DNA of 64,000 bases. It comes from Ophiodon elongatus. Lineage: Eukaryota; Chordata; Actinopteri; Perciformes; Hexagrammidae. The notes under the pieces were generated by a model that was given only the letters and a program-made list of their open reading frames with translations, searched no databases and had not been told where the DNA came from. Within the stretch, counting starts at the first letter, position 1. Every line of letters begins with the position of its first letter. This document shows, piece after piece, positions 24,228-34,990 of this stretch. The translations under genes and the position numbers were made by a program. The DNA is taken from positions 1,879,001 to 1,943,000 of the forward strand of contig JACSYO010002005.1 of assembly GCA_016806645.1 (NCBI GenBank), given 5' to 3'.

Positions 24228-26139
24228 TTGATCTTCGGCGTCTCCGGCGATTGCCGTTGGAGCGGTGACGGTAAAACAGCGAGGCATTAGAGACGAATGA
24301 GCAGAGCGAGTAATCACGGCGCTGTCGGTGCTCGCTGCCAGGCGGGCGAGCTGATTGCCATACAAGCAATTTACTTGTTTGACTGTCTGACACAAAATGG
24401 CTGCCGGGATGTTATTGAATCCGGGGCCCGTCTGGAGGCTAGATAATGCGCAGATGCAATAAGCATAATAATGCAGCTGGATCGAAACCATCTAATCATA
24501 TCCTTTGTTACAAATGAGTTTTCATAATATTTACAACTCTGGAGCTGCCGTGCAGAGGGACAGCCGTGATCCAATCACATCACTGTCTTTCGCTGGGGAC
24601 ACACTCGAAGGGCCCCCGGACCGCAACATGCCTGTTCTTTGTTTATGATTTATTTAATTGCAGTCAGTTTAACAGTGGCACCACTGGGGCTTTGATTCTC
24701 TTTCATCTGCGCCATTAAAAACAGCCCCATGTATTATGTAGAGCCTGTTTGGTGTGTAAACGATGTTTAAGAAAGCTAATAATTGCTCTGTCTGTCTCAT
24801 ATTTCATCATTTATTCATAGGAAATCTGAGATTTCCAACACGGGGGGCTTCTTGCTTTTTTCTCTCTTTTGATTTATTAACCACCTAGATAGGCCTAATT
24901 AGGGAACTTTCTGGAATAGTTACAAGGCGGAAACGCAGTTTCGACTTCTCCTCTCCCGTTCTCCTGCTTTTGTCGCCCGACGCGCAGTTGAAACGAGCTC
25001 ATTTGCACCGATATCAGACGGTCGTTGATGTGTCGAGACGGGGGGACGTAAACAGCAAATCTAAATGTGTAATGATGTCCAATTAGTTCCAATTAGCGCA
25101 TACTGTCACATATTTGTCTTAACTTGCAGATTTGGATTTGATAGAAGCTGTGCGATACTCTCAAGGCGGAGCGGCAGGGTCTGAATCGGGTTGGAGACTC
25201 GCGATTGCCCGTAGAGCACCGCTGGATTCATCAGCAGGCATCTGGTCATTAATGAAGGCACTGGAGGGAAGAAAGCTCTCAGAGAGACGGGCTGAGCTGT
25301 TTAAATAACTGAAATGACAGTTGATTCACATTTATTTTTTCAAGATGTGTCATTTTTTTATTATTCCTAATAAACTTGCCTTTGAAGTTGAACTGAAATT
25401 AAAATGTTTTTTTTTTTTGCTGAGAAATCAGCGTATATATCTAGATATATATTTATATCCCTGATGTTTGTTTTGACTCGCGTTCCTATTTGGTCAAAAT
25501 TGTAATTACCAAAAAGAAGTAATATCAGTTTTCCTACTGTGACGCTGAACAGCAACCGAGTGCAATTTACTCAAACTTGATTGGTCCAGTATCTGCATAG
25601 GCGGGCATTAAAAAGAGCCAATAATAATCACTGCAGATCCAACGGTTTGTATTTGTTTCTGATTTCGTTTGTTACGTCGTGATGCTGCCTGGACTGGAAT
25701 CATGTGCCGAAGTCACGAGACTAACTGGTGCTGTAAGTTTTGACAGTTGTGATATTTGCCGTCATATTTCCCAACAAGGGTTGTATGAAGTAAAAAGAGA
25801 ACTGGATACAGCGTTGGAGGCGGAGACCCATACACCATCTTGGGGTCAAATTAAAAAAATAAAAATTCCAATTTAATTTCCAACAAAGTGCATCAATACT
25901 AAATAATACGAGTTGAACTTCACATATAAGGAAACATCTCACGTCTAGCTCTTGATTCAGTCCATGTGGTGATTGTATTTAGTTTATATATCCAAAATGC
26001 TTCACGTTGCAGGATCTTCCGCACTGCTTCCACATCAATGGGCCGATATGAAGTAAGAATAAAAAAGCAAATTTGTGCAACTTTTAGGACCTTAGGATTC
26101 TAAGCTACAGTTGTCGGTTGGTTCTTGTGACCACAACAT
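24228..26139. other. repeat-poor block, candidate conserved non-coding DNA
   Basis: The part from about 24280 to 25110 is free of arrays and recognised transposons and is dense in mixed motif words such as AACAATGG-like, TAATTG, GATAATGC and CAATTAG. This is the kind of sequence often retained near developmental regulators. From 25320 to 26130 it becomes AT-rich and ordinary. No coding exon is supported. Confidence 0.25.
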
Positions 26140-26590
26140 TTGAAGTTAACCGCTCGTCCTCGGCTCAACGAGCGAGGGAGAGAAAGAGAGAGCAGCGGTG
26201 GTGGAGCGAGCTGTAGAGTGAGTGAAGAGAGAGGGAGCAGTAGTGAGAACAAAGTAGTCAATCAGAGAAATAAAACGATATTTTCTGATTGTTTCACGGC
26301 GGTTAGGTTCTAAAGCACAAACACGCCCACACCTCGGCGGCAAGGTGCCGGATTTTGAACGAATGCACGCACCCGAGACCACCCGACACACAGCAGAGGA
26401 GAGAATGTGATGCAACCACCCGTTCTCATCAGTCAACTATGACCGCCCTGTATCTGACGGAGCTAAAAGAAGGCCTTGTGCCTCGGTATCAGACGCAGAG
26501 GGGCGTGGCAGAGGGACGTCCGACGATCTGAATGGGCTAAGGAACCTGGCCACTGTTATTGGCCGGGGCTAAATATTTTAAAACGATCTG
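26140..26590 (+). mobile_element. composite interspersed repeat (family A-related tail)
   Basis: Bases 26463-26505 (CTAAAAGAAGGCCTTGTGCC to CAGACGCAGAGGGGC) align with the end of the family A copy at 14621-14665. The preceding 300 bases, with a GA-rich start and words such as TTGTTTCACGGCGGTTAGG and AAGGTGCCGG, resemble another teleost repeat from memory. No ORF is preserved. Confidence 0.5.
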
Positions 26591-28239
26591 TTTTAATTCA
26601 TGAAAAACATTTTTAAAAAATGAGCCTTTCATTTCAATTTGACTTTAATTCAAAGTGTGTATGAATAAATCTCAAGTGTCCACCACAACACCTGCTAATA
26701 CACTGTGCCCCGAGTAGCAAACGATGATAAATTGAGCCTTGACCTTGTCCTCTCTGCAAGCCTCTTGACTGTAATGAGAGACGCTGCACTACACAAATGC
26801 CGGTAATTACACACAGACGCACGAACGCACACAGATGTACACACATGTACGTGTGTGCACACACACACCGTCAAACTCAAAGCTTTAATTATTCGCAACA
26901 AAACCCCCAAAATAGCATCAAGGACGGATCGTCTATTTTTACTCCAAAGCCGGCTGATCTTTTCAAGCCGTTTCCCACAATGCACCGAAATCTGTCATCA
27001 GCGGGCGATCATTAGGAGAGGCTTTCCGAAAAAGAGAAGGCTGTTAGCAGATGTAAACACACTACACACAGAGGGATCTAACCAAAGAATGTCAAACTGT
27101 GTTGACAGGGCTTTTGTTCGCATCTTTGTCCCGGTAACGCGGTGGAAAGAGAGCTTCGGCGTGGGTGCCAGTTCAGGTTGCCGGCGCTGTAACTGTAACT
27201 TGTAGGCCTTTTGTCTTCTGACAGCTCGTGGAGACGGAGAGGATCGCTCTCTGATTATATTGACAACCCTGAGGCATCATTAAAGCACCGTCTTTGTGTT
27301 GTAAATAAACACCTGGGAGAGATGAGATGGAGAGAAAGGGAGACAGGGAGACAAGGAGAAGCGGATGAAGGCGGTTGACAGCCATGCAGGGAAAAACATA
27401 TCTGCAGGTTTTTTTTTGTTGCTTTTTTCTTTTTTTTAGATAAAGTGTCCATGTTTTTTTGCTATTTACAGTTAGAAACAAACAAATCATTAAAAATGCT
27501 TATCCTGGCCCGGAAGCGGTTTAGAAAAACTCTCCATTGCCACTGCGATATGTAGTGCAATCCGAGCTGATCTCAGTGATTACATGATGAATCAAGCCAA
27601 CGAACAGCGGCCATAATGATCACATCCCACTACCACCCTGTTTCCCACTGATAATGAACCGTTCATTTGAGCTAATTTGCTGTGGGAATCTGGTAATCTT
27701 CCCCCTCGAGTTGAGATGGAAAAAGAGCCATCGTAATCTTCTTATTGAGTTCACTGTGTTTGTCTGGTTGTGTGTGTGAGTGAGTAAATGAAAGTCAGCA
27801 CATTTCCCTCTCTCCCGTGAGAAGTGAGGCTACAGTCGAGGGCATCAAAGTGTGACTGATTCTATCTGAAGAGGAGGTGAGCATTATGACTCGCGGTATT
27901 TCACGCAGGGACGATCACGCTTTCAAAACGCTCCGACGATCCTCTCCTCGTACCCGTCTATGTTCCTGATGTATTTATATAACGCTAAGTGAGTCGCAAA
28001 CTCGCCGTCACAGTGAATGTCAGGCTTCCACTTTGCAGCAGTTGTGCCTCTATAGACCACAGTTTGTTGCAGAGCTGTGGCTGCTCAGGGCCTCGTGGCA
28101 TCGAGGGCCTCCACATCCGACGTTTTCTTTTACATTTATATTTTAGCCACGCTAGCGTCGTGGCTCCACGGATAGCAACGTTAATCTCAGTCAGTCCTCC
28201 GCTTCGGGCCAAATTCATACACACATTCATGAATGATGT
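26591..28239. other. non-coding sequence
   Basis: Includes an imperfect CA/TG palindrome around 26805-26870 and a T-rich run at 27412-27440. The interval 27540-27730 is repeat-free and may be constrained. A donor-like GAGGAGGTGAGC near 27870 has no open upstream exon. Confidence 0.4.
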
Positions 28240-28325
28240 ATCCTAATTCAAGATTCAAGGATAACTTGTCACTGTGCAACACAACAAAATGTAATGGCGA
28301 AAAACATGACAAAGCAAAAAGACAG
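28240..28325 (-). mobile_element. LINE 3' tail fragment, minus orientation
   Basis: On the minus strand the sequence ends ...TTTTGTTGTGTTGCACAGTG, then ACAAGTTATCCTTGAATCTT. This resembles the ACAATAAA..CTTGAATCTTGAATC termini of fish L2/CR1 LINEs. It lies 60 bp from a family H fragment. Confidence 0.45.
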
Positions 28326-28382
28326 TAGTGCATTTTCTTTTCAATTTGAATCAGGAGGACTGTAAACAGCAGCATGTCATCA

Positions 28383-28480
28383 TCGTGAGCATGCTGAAGC
28401 TTAGCTCAATGTGCTGCTGTGCCTAAACACAGCCTCACAGAGACGCTAGCATGGTAGCAGACTCTTAGTCTTGTTCTACT
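28383..28480 (+). mobile_element. family H fragment (copy 3)
   Basis: Contains GTGAGCATGCTGAAGCTTAG, GTGCTGCTGTGCCTAAACAC, AGCCTCACAGAGACGCTAGC and GACTCTTAGTC, i.e. the terminal part of the family H consensus beyond the end of copy 1. Confidence 0.65.
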
Positions 28481-28895
28481 CAGCAGGGTTAAGAAATGAT
28501 ACTTGAGTCTGTATCCCTAATTATGCACAATTAAGCTCATGTGAAACTGTCTAGCCAATTATCAATTCAAAATATATATTCCTCCTGGTTTAAGGTCACC
28601 CTGTTGAAAATGTCAGCAGCAGTAGTATGACCTGCACAGAAATGAGTTGATAATTGAGAATATCAGCAAAACTAGGGTTTAAAATAATACAAAACTATTT
28701 GCACATCAGCGCCTCAGGCATGCATTCATGCTGCATTACTCTGATTCTATTGCAGAGTTTGCTGACAAAAGATTATATTTATAGCAGCAAGTGATGAGTT
28801 GAGACAATGTAGCCCACATTAGACATGCATAGATTGAGTTTATAATACTGCGTTTCGGTGTGCCTAACACTGTAAAAGGGGGAAATCCGTGCACA

Positions 28896-28897
<2 letters not shown>
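28481..28897. other. AT-rich non-coding sequence
   Basis: Nothing recognised. Confidence 0.5.

Positions 28898-28944
<47 letters not shown>
28898..28944. repeat. (TG)n microsatellite
   Basis: About 23 uninterrupted units directly after GCACACA, giving a short CA-to-TG switch. Confidence 0.95.
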
Positions 28945-28948
<4 letters not shown>

Positions 28949-29721
28949 AGCTGCAATAAAAAGAGGCTTCCATGTTGTTCATTCCTTTTGTTGTCATGTT
29001 TTATCACATTAGGACTTCAAACTGCATCGTAAAGAACCTGTGCCAGTAAACTTGTGAAATCATTAGGTCATGTCGAGAGGATCATCACGGCAAATTCCCC
29101 ATTTCCATTGCGAAATATTTGCAGGAGCATTCCGTTGTAGTGGCCTTATTGTTAAGTGAGCATTTCCACAACAGAAGGCACTCTCTCTAACTGCTCAAGT
29201 AATAACAGAGTAATGCAGATAGTAGTAATGGAAACACATTTTAGTACTTATTGTAGGGATTTTGTTGCATAGATGCACAAAATGCAGAGACAGGAATTTA
29301 ATTGTTTCCTGAAACATAAATTCAACTAAATAAAGGGTGTAATGATGTGTAATTGTGTCTTTTGGGAAGTCAATATTTGGAAGTGAACAGTTGTTGTCTT
29401 TCTCAAACACTTTTTACAACACCTTGCATTAAAAAACATCTTGGATCCGGATCTTGGTATGGTTTAACCTGATTACAATTACACCTGGTATCAACATGTG
29501 TCTCCAGTGTTGACAGCAGACACTCGGTTTTGTCTTCACTCCATCCATGAGTCTCTTGAATATTCATTTTGATAAGCTTTTCTTGCTGCTTTGTTGCTTG
29601 AAAACGCAGTTGCATTGACATTTGTGAGCAATCTGGTCACAACGAGTCCCTGTCCAACCTTTCTAAAGAACGACACCTTTTCAGGTTCTTCCTGAAGGGC
29701 TGAGGTTCTACCCAGTACCAT
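28945..29721. other. non-coding sequence
   Basis: No gene or recognised repeat. Confidence 0.45.
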
Positions 29722-29855
29722 TTGCAACGTGGCGACAGCCGTTATCCAAGATGGTGATGGCGAAATCGTCAAACACGAGGCTTCAAAACAGCCGTTGACA
29801 AACCAATGAATAACGTCACGATGACTGCGTCCACTTCTTCTATACAGTCCATGGA
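29722..29855 (+). mobile_element. interspersed repeat, family A (copy 2, partial)
   Basis: Aligns with 14483-14613 at roughly three-quarters identity by eye, sharing CAAGATGG, GATGGCGAAATCG-like, CTTCAAAAC, ACAAACC, CGTCACG and CTTCTTCT.TACAGTCC. It ends exactly where the AACCCTT tandem region begins. Confidence 0.7.
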
Positions 29856-30165
29856 TTCTAGATGAACCCCTTAGAATATAAAAGGGTTCTCGGTAGAACC
29901 CCCTGGGTGGGTTTGAGAATTAAACTCTTGGAATATAAAAGGGTTATTTTTTAAAAACCTTGGGTTGGTCCTCGTTAGCTCCCTCAGAAGGTGGAAGAGT
30001 TCTGGACAGAACCTCCACAGAGGGTGCAGGGTGGAACCATTGCACCTTACACGGGTTCTCTAGAAGCTCTTATCGAGGTTCTGGGTGGAACCTTTCATAC
30101 ATGGCTCTAGGTACAACCCTTTCTGTTGAGTTTTAGGTAGAACCCTCTGAAAGGGATCCAGATTT
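29856..30165. repeat. degenerate AACCCTT/AAGGGTT tandem and inverted repeat region
   Basis: A unit of about 60 bp (AACCCCTTAGAATATAAAAG then GGTTCTCGGTAGAACCCCC) is followed by a diverged second unit (AACTCTTGGAATATAAAAGG). Further GGTTCT...AGAACC pairs recur to 30160. Every unit has complementary halves, so hairpins can form. I recall similar GGTTCTAGGTAGAACCCTT repeats in fish. Confidence 0.7.
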
Positions 30166-32887
30166 AACTTTTATAAAAAAAAAAAGCTGCTGGCAGTGCT
30201 AACTGTGTTTACATGAGGGGGCACCAAAGGGTGGGTGCTACGCTTCCGCGTTATATTACTACACTATATCTTTACATAGATAACAGTTGTTTACTTCTAT
30301 ATTAATGCTCTGAATTTCAAAGGATCAGGAATTTCAAATGATCAGGAAAGAAATGTGCACTAATGCTACATGAGGCCTCAATTTCTAGCAATCACTCGAT
30401 GCTGCACCTGACCTCCTTTGTGATGACAATTACAGTATTTGTACATTAAATGTCTGCAAATGCTGATGAGCAACGGATACGCTGGAGAAGATAATGATCG
30501 TGATGGGTGGCACTTGTGTAAATAATGATGATGATGACGGCGGTGGGTCTGACGGCGGTGGGTCTGACAGTGTGGGCGACGTTGACGATGATGAGGGGGA
30601 AGTGGATGAGAATCGATAAAACAACCCTGACAACGGCTGCAGGTGATATCTTGAGTTTTCAGCTGGCGGCGGCACTTCCGCCGCTCTCTCCTCCTTAACA
30701 TCACACTCTCATCTCCCAATCTGCAGACGAGGGGAATTGTCCCATCACTTCTGCTGAGTGGGCAGCCATTTCAAAGTATCAATTGGACACGTGTCACAGG
30801 AAAGTTTTTGCTGCCAAAGCAGCACCTTTCAGAACATATGAGCCCTCCCGAATGAACGAATCGTCCCCTCTGTCTTCCCTTTTTCCCTTTTTCGCCCGCC
30901 TCGTTCCGTGCGTTACCCCGCGCGCCGCAGAGGAAGGAGGAGTGCTACTGCGAAACAGTTTGAGTGATGAGAGCGATAAGTGGCAGAGATGCTTTGGAAG
31001 TGGGGACTCGGCGGCGGCAGAACAGTGTGTGCATGTGTGCGGGCGTGTATAGGTGTGTGTTAGATAGAGAGAAGATGAAAGACTGAAGGTGACAGATGTC
31101 AGTAGCCTGACAATGAGGAACATGATAAGCAGCCCCCCTGTCATTCGGATGTACAGACCATGCCATCCAGCTAGCGCGCAGTTCAAAACACGGTTGTTGT
31201 GCAAGCAAAGTCCGGTACGTCTGTTGGAAAAGCTAGAAATGCTCGCCAAGGAGCACTCCGGAAAATAAACTTTTCAAAAGGCTTCTCTTTGCTCAGAGAT
31301 ATATTTCTTCATTTAGTTCTGCAAAAGAGAATTCTGAAAGAGTCATGGAGATAAATGGAATTCAAAGGGAACCTTGTAGAGCATTCTTTTTCCACGACTG
31401 GGAGATTAGGAGGTCGGGACCTGCTCATTTTAGCTCCTTTCTGTTTCTGCTGAGGCAGGATAGTGTGGTCTCTGAGCCAAATTAATCATCAGGAAACCGC
31501 ACAGCAAAATATGGCATTTAGGGGAGGTTTTTTTTTTATGCTCACACAACAGGAACTGATGTGCATTATGGAGCAGTATATCAAAATATTGAGGTAGCAT
31601 CATGGTATCCACTGACCGCCCCCACAGCTGCAGTCACACCAAGCCTTGATGCATGCATGTCATATGTGATCATATTGTCCTTTGAGTAAATCAATATGGT
31701 CAACAGTGTCTCACACTAATGCACCGCTAAAGGTTGGTTTGAATAGAACCGCTGTGTGAAATCAATGTAACATGGAGCAAATCAGAAGCCTGTTTAATAA
31801 TACAGTGTGGTCGAAATGTTTAAATTTGAGATATACGTTTCACGACAAACGTTAAAACCTACAGATCGCAGTGTAAAAATGAACCACCTGGATATTGAAG
31901 TCAATGAAACTAAGGAACAAAACTGTTACTGTAAACCCGGACAGGTCTTTATTCACTGTTACAATCAATAAAAAGCAAAAGCAGCATCCAGATTACCTTC
32001 AATAGCCAAATCCCCAAAACCAGCTTGAAAATGAGCCGACGAAAGCTTACGAGGACCGAGCGGAGGGTCAATAGTCAGCGTAGATTTCTTTTAATTCTAA
32101 ATACTCTCAAAAGTTTTTGGCCAATGAGATTTTCAGACATTATGGTGTTACCTGCTAAAGACACATTTGACCAGCATTTAAAGTTTGGATGGTACATTCT
32201 GGACTAAATCAGTCAAATCATTTGTTCAATTTAATGCCGTCTCAACACCAGATGTGAATCGGAATTTAAGAAGACTCATACGAGTAAACATCTTCCTGCA
32301 AGCTAAATCATTACGTAGTTTTTTCTCATTTCTGTTTCGCTTCTGCAGAGCATCTGTACATCCTTCTGGGTTGGCCTAAACGAGCACATTGAGAACAGAC
32401 TTGATCGAAAAGAGGTCCTGCATCACACCCGTAATGTCTTCCCTCCCGGGCCAAACCAATGAACCAAGAAGCTGCTAAAGTGCATTTTTCTCAGAGAGCG
32501 AGCAGATATCCTGCACGCTGCAATAGATTTTCACTGTTGCTTCCTCATCCCCCTCTTCTGTTCTCGATCGATTCGAGGCAACAACGTGTCCTGGAGGCAT
32601 GTGAGACCGTATACAGTATACACAGTGTACACTATACGCTGCATGTCGAGCCATCTGTACAGGACGCAGAACCACTGTTATTAAGCCAAGACTCTCTCAT
32701 TTGCAAAACAGCCGCACATGCACACTCTCTCCACCTATTATTTGTTATTCTCTCACACGAATGTGCTCTAAATCTCATCCCCTCCTACAATAAATGTATA
32801 CATACACCTTGTAATATCTCTTAGGCGGTAATTTTTCTGCACCATAAAATGAGTCATTTGTCTCCTCTGTATTTTTCTCTCTCTCAG
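30166..32887. other. single-copy non-coding sequence
   Basis: Contains a GATGATGATGACGGCGGTGG patch with two copies of GACGGCGGTGGGTCT near 30536-30567. The minus-strand open frame at 30794-31249 (151 codons) has no recognisable domain. Otherwise nothing recognised. Confidence 0.4.
30536..30567. repeat. two-copy 15-bp minisatellite
   Basis: GACGGCGGTGGGTCT occurs twice in tandem inside a longer GATGAC-rich patch. Confidence 0.8.
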
Positions 32888-32970
32888 CCAGTGAGGAAGG
32901 AGGAGCACGCTGCAAGAGCACTGCTGCTGAGATTAAAACCTGATGGAGGGTGTCTGAGCAATGTGTGGAG
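32888..32970 (+). other. candidate internal exon, 83 bp
   Basis: The upstream sequence TGTATTTTTCTCTCTCTCAG ends at 32887 and is a textbook 3' splice site with a long pyrimidine tract. The downstream junction GTGGAG|GTGAGT at 32970/32971 is a strong 5' splice site. Frame 1 is open for all 27 codons (starting PVRKEEHAARALLL, ending GGCLSNVW), while frames 2 and 3 contain stops. The 83-base length is within the normal range for vertebrate exons and is not a multiple of three. I do not recognise the peptide, and no other exon of the same gene could be linked. A non-coding RNA exon or chance are alternatives. Confidence 0.3.
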
Positions 32971-33152
32971 GTGAGTGTGCGCTGCGCGTATGTTTGTGTG
33001 GAAGACAAAGACAGAAAGAAAGGAGAGAGGGAGGGAGGGAGAGAGGGGGGAGAGGGGATTAAACCTGTATCTTGGGGTCTCTTTTCGATGTCAGGGAGGT
33101 GCTGGGGAGGAGGAGTGTTAGTGCTGACAGGGCAGTCTCACTCTCATGACAT

Positions 33153-33154
<2 letters not shown>
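32971..33154. other. sequence downstream of candidate donor
   Basis: Contains a purine-rich run at 33013-33058 (GAGGGAGGGAGGGAGAGAGG). Nothing else. Confidence 0.5.

Positions 33155-33203
<49 letters not shown>
33155..33203. repeat. (CA)n microsatellite
   Basis: About 24 clean units. Confidence 0.95.
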
Positions 33204-33205
<2 letters not shown>

Positions 33206-33964
33206 GAGGCACTCGACTCTTCCTTCTGCATTATTTATGAAATGCCGCCATTATCTCTTGTTTTACACCTTGCATCAGTGGTGGAGTGCCAGGAAAAGAG
33301 CTGTGCATGTGTGTGCCAGAGGTGTGGACATACAAGCCCCACGTACGTGTGTTTGTGTGTTCGTTGGTGAGTTAGGAACGAATAAAGGAAGTAGAAAAAA
33401 TGTTGCCATCAAAGGACATAAGAGCCAGAGAGGCAGGTAGATACAATTTGTGACAGTCAGTGCGGGGGAGCAAAGAACAGGCCGACGTACCTGAAGTCTT
33501 ACTGCTACAGTGTAGAAAAAGATACAAGACAGAGAGAAAAAAAAAATGTACAAAAAGTTTCATTAGTAGTGGCATCCATGTTCATCTAGCGACAAAGTTT
33601 GCAGGACAGAAAGACAAGTGTGTGGGATGGAGGGTGTGGGTGGGGTTTAGCCGTGGAAACTACACTGAAAACAGAAGTGAATGTCTGTGGTACAACAGAA
33701 CAAGGAGTACAGTAAGGAAGCCATGACATTTCAATCAGGAGAGACTCGTATAGAGTTTAACAATAATTTATTACAATTGCATAACATTTGAATAGTGCAA
33801 AGTCTTTGGCGATTGGACTCCATCCTGAATTAGGATAAGCAAGGGGTAGTGATGCTGACATCTGGATTACCCCTTGGAGTCCAGACACTGGTGGTGGTGG
33901 TGAAGAAGGAAGTTGCTGTAACCTGATGATGAATGAGGAGCAGGACTGATGCTGATTGGAGGAG
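33204..33964. other. non-coding sequence
   Basis: No gene seen. On the minus strand a pyrimidine tract and acceptor-like TTTTTCTACACTGTAG lie 14 bases from a donor-like CAGGTACGT (near 33490-33505). A 14-nt exon is too little to call. Confidence 0.4.
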
Positions 33965-34057
33965 CCTGTGGTGGAGGAGGGTGGAGGAGCCTGGGGTGGA
34001 GGAGGGTGGAGGTGCCTGGGGTGGAGGAGGGTGGAGGTGCCTAAGGTGGAGGGGGGT
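33965..34057. repeat. 25-bp minisatellite, about 3.7 copies
   Basis: The unit starts CCTGGGGTGGAGGAGGG and ends TGGAGGTG. Copies two and three are identical and the first differs at two or so positions. The plus strand is G-rich. Proline-rich frames on the minus strand follow from the repeat and shift phase between units, since 25 is not divisible by three. Confidence 0.95.
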
Positions 34058-34574
34058 CGCATCTGTTTTGAGCTGAAATGACAACTGACAGCAGCAGAGA
34101 GGAGAACCTATTTAAAAGTTTGACAACAACGATGTGATTGGCTTAAGGAAACTGCGCAGAATCTGATTGGTTAATTTAAAGTGCACGCCCCCCAATCAGC
34201 TGATGGAGAAATCACAGGGAGAATTAGAGACTGACATTATGAATAACAAAGATTGTGGCTATAGCGTCTTCCTGACTGAACTTCCGCTTGAGCTTCATTT
34301 ATAGTCCAGCTATAGTATTTATTGTGACAATAAAACAATAACTTCATGGCATCACACTCACTGTTGTACTAGGTTTTCATAGGTTGTAATACATATGAAT
34401 TATTATTTTCATTTTAACACCTGTATACTAGTAACCCAGTATGGATGTGATGTGATTGCTTTACTTCTTGTTTGGCCTGGCTCGCGTTAAGCCTTTTGTA
34501 AAACATGAATAAATACATACGGAGAATGAATGCCATAGATTGTTCTTTTATTTTCTGGTTTGATAGATTTTCAA
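34058..34574. other. AT-rich non-coding sequence
   Basis: Nothing recognised. Confidence 0.45.
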
Positions 34575-34990
34575 GTTTAAAATATTGCTTAACATAACTG
34601 TGGAGGAGTGAAGCCGTGGTAGAGACGTCCTATAAGCCTTTGGTCGCTGTAGCAACCTGTCCATCTCAAGGTAGCCACGCCCTAAAGCATATCCAGCTTT
34701 ATGGTCTATTGTACTCCAAATGGGACCATCATTTACTAAATGCTCATCATGCTGTATTGAATAATACTTGGAACTAGAGATTGAGACCATAAAGTCATGT
34801 TTACAATTTTTACTGAGGAAAGAAATCAAGTGAGAAGTAGAGTCATTTTCTCATAGACTTCTATACAATCAGACTTATTTTCGCCCCCTGCTGGCCATTA
34901 GAAATAATGCAGTTTTCAGGCACTACCGTATTTTCAAAACCAGAGGTTGGCGCCTGTTTTGCACGCAGCAATCTTTTTTTTATTTTCCAG
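34575..34990 (-). mobile_element. interspersed repeat, family A (copy 3, inverted)
   Basis: Bases 34575-34860 align with 14195-14460 in reverse complement, including AACTAGAGATTGAGACCAT, ATCAAGTGAGAAGTAGAGT, CCTAAAGCATAT and GTAGAGACGTC. The flank to 34990 (CGCCCCCTGCTGGCCATTAG) extends beyond copy 1 and fits the wider teleost consensus I recall. Confidence 0.8.

Noticed and set aside
30794..31249. 151-codon minus-strand open frame
   Set aside because: No recognisable domain or conserved motif; composition shifts along its length; overlapping frame on the plus strand.
33488..33510. 14-nt microexon on the minus strand with good splice sites
   Set aside because: Too short to distinguish from chance and no adjacent exon found.
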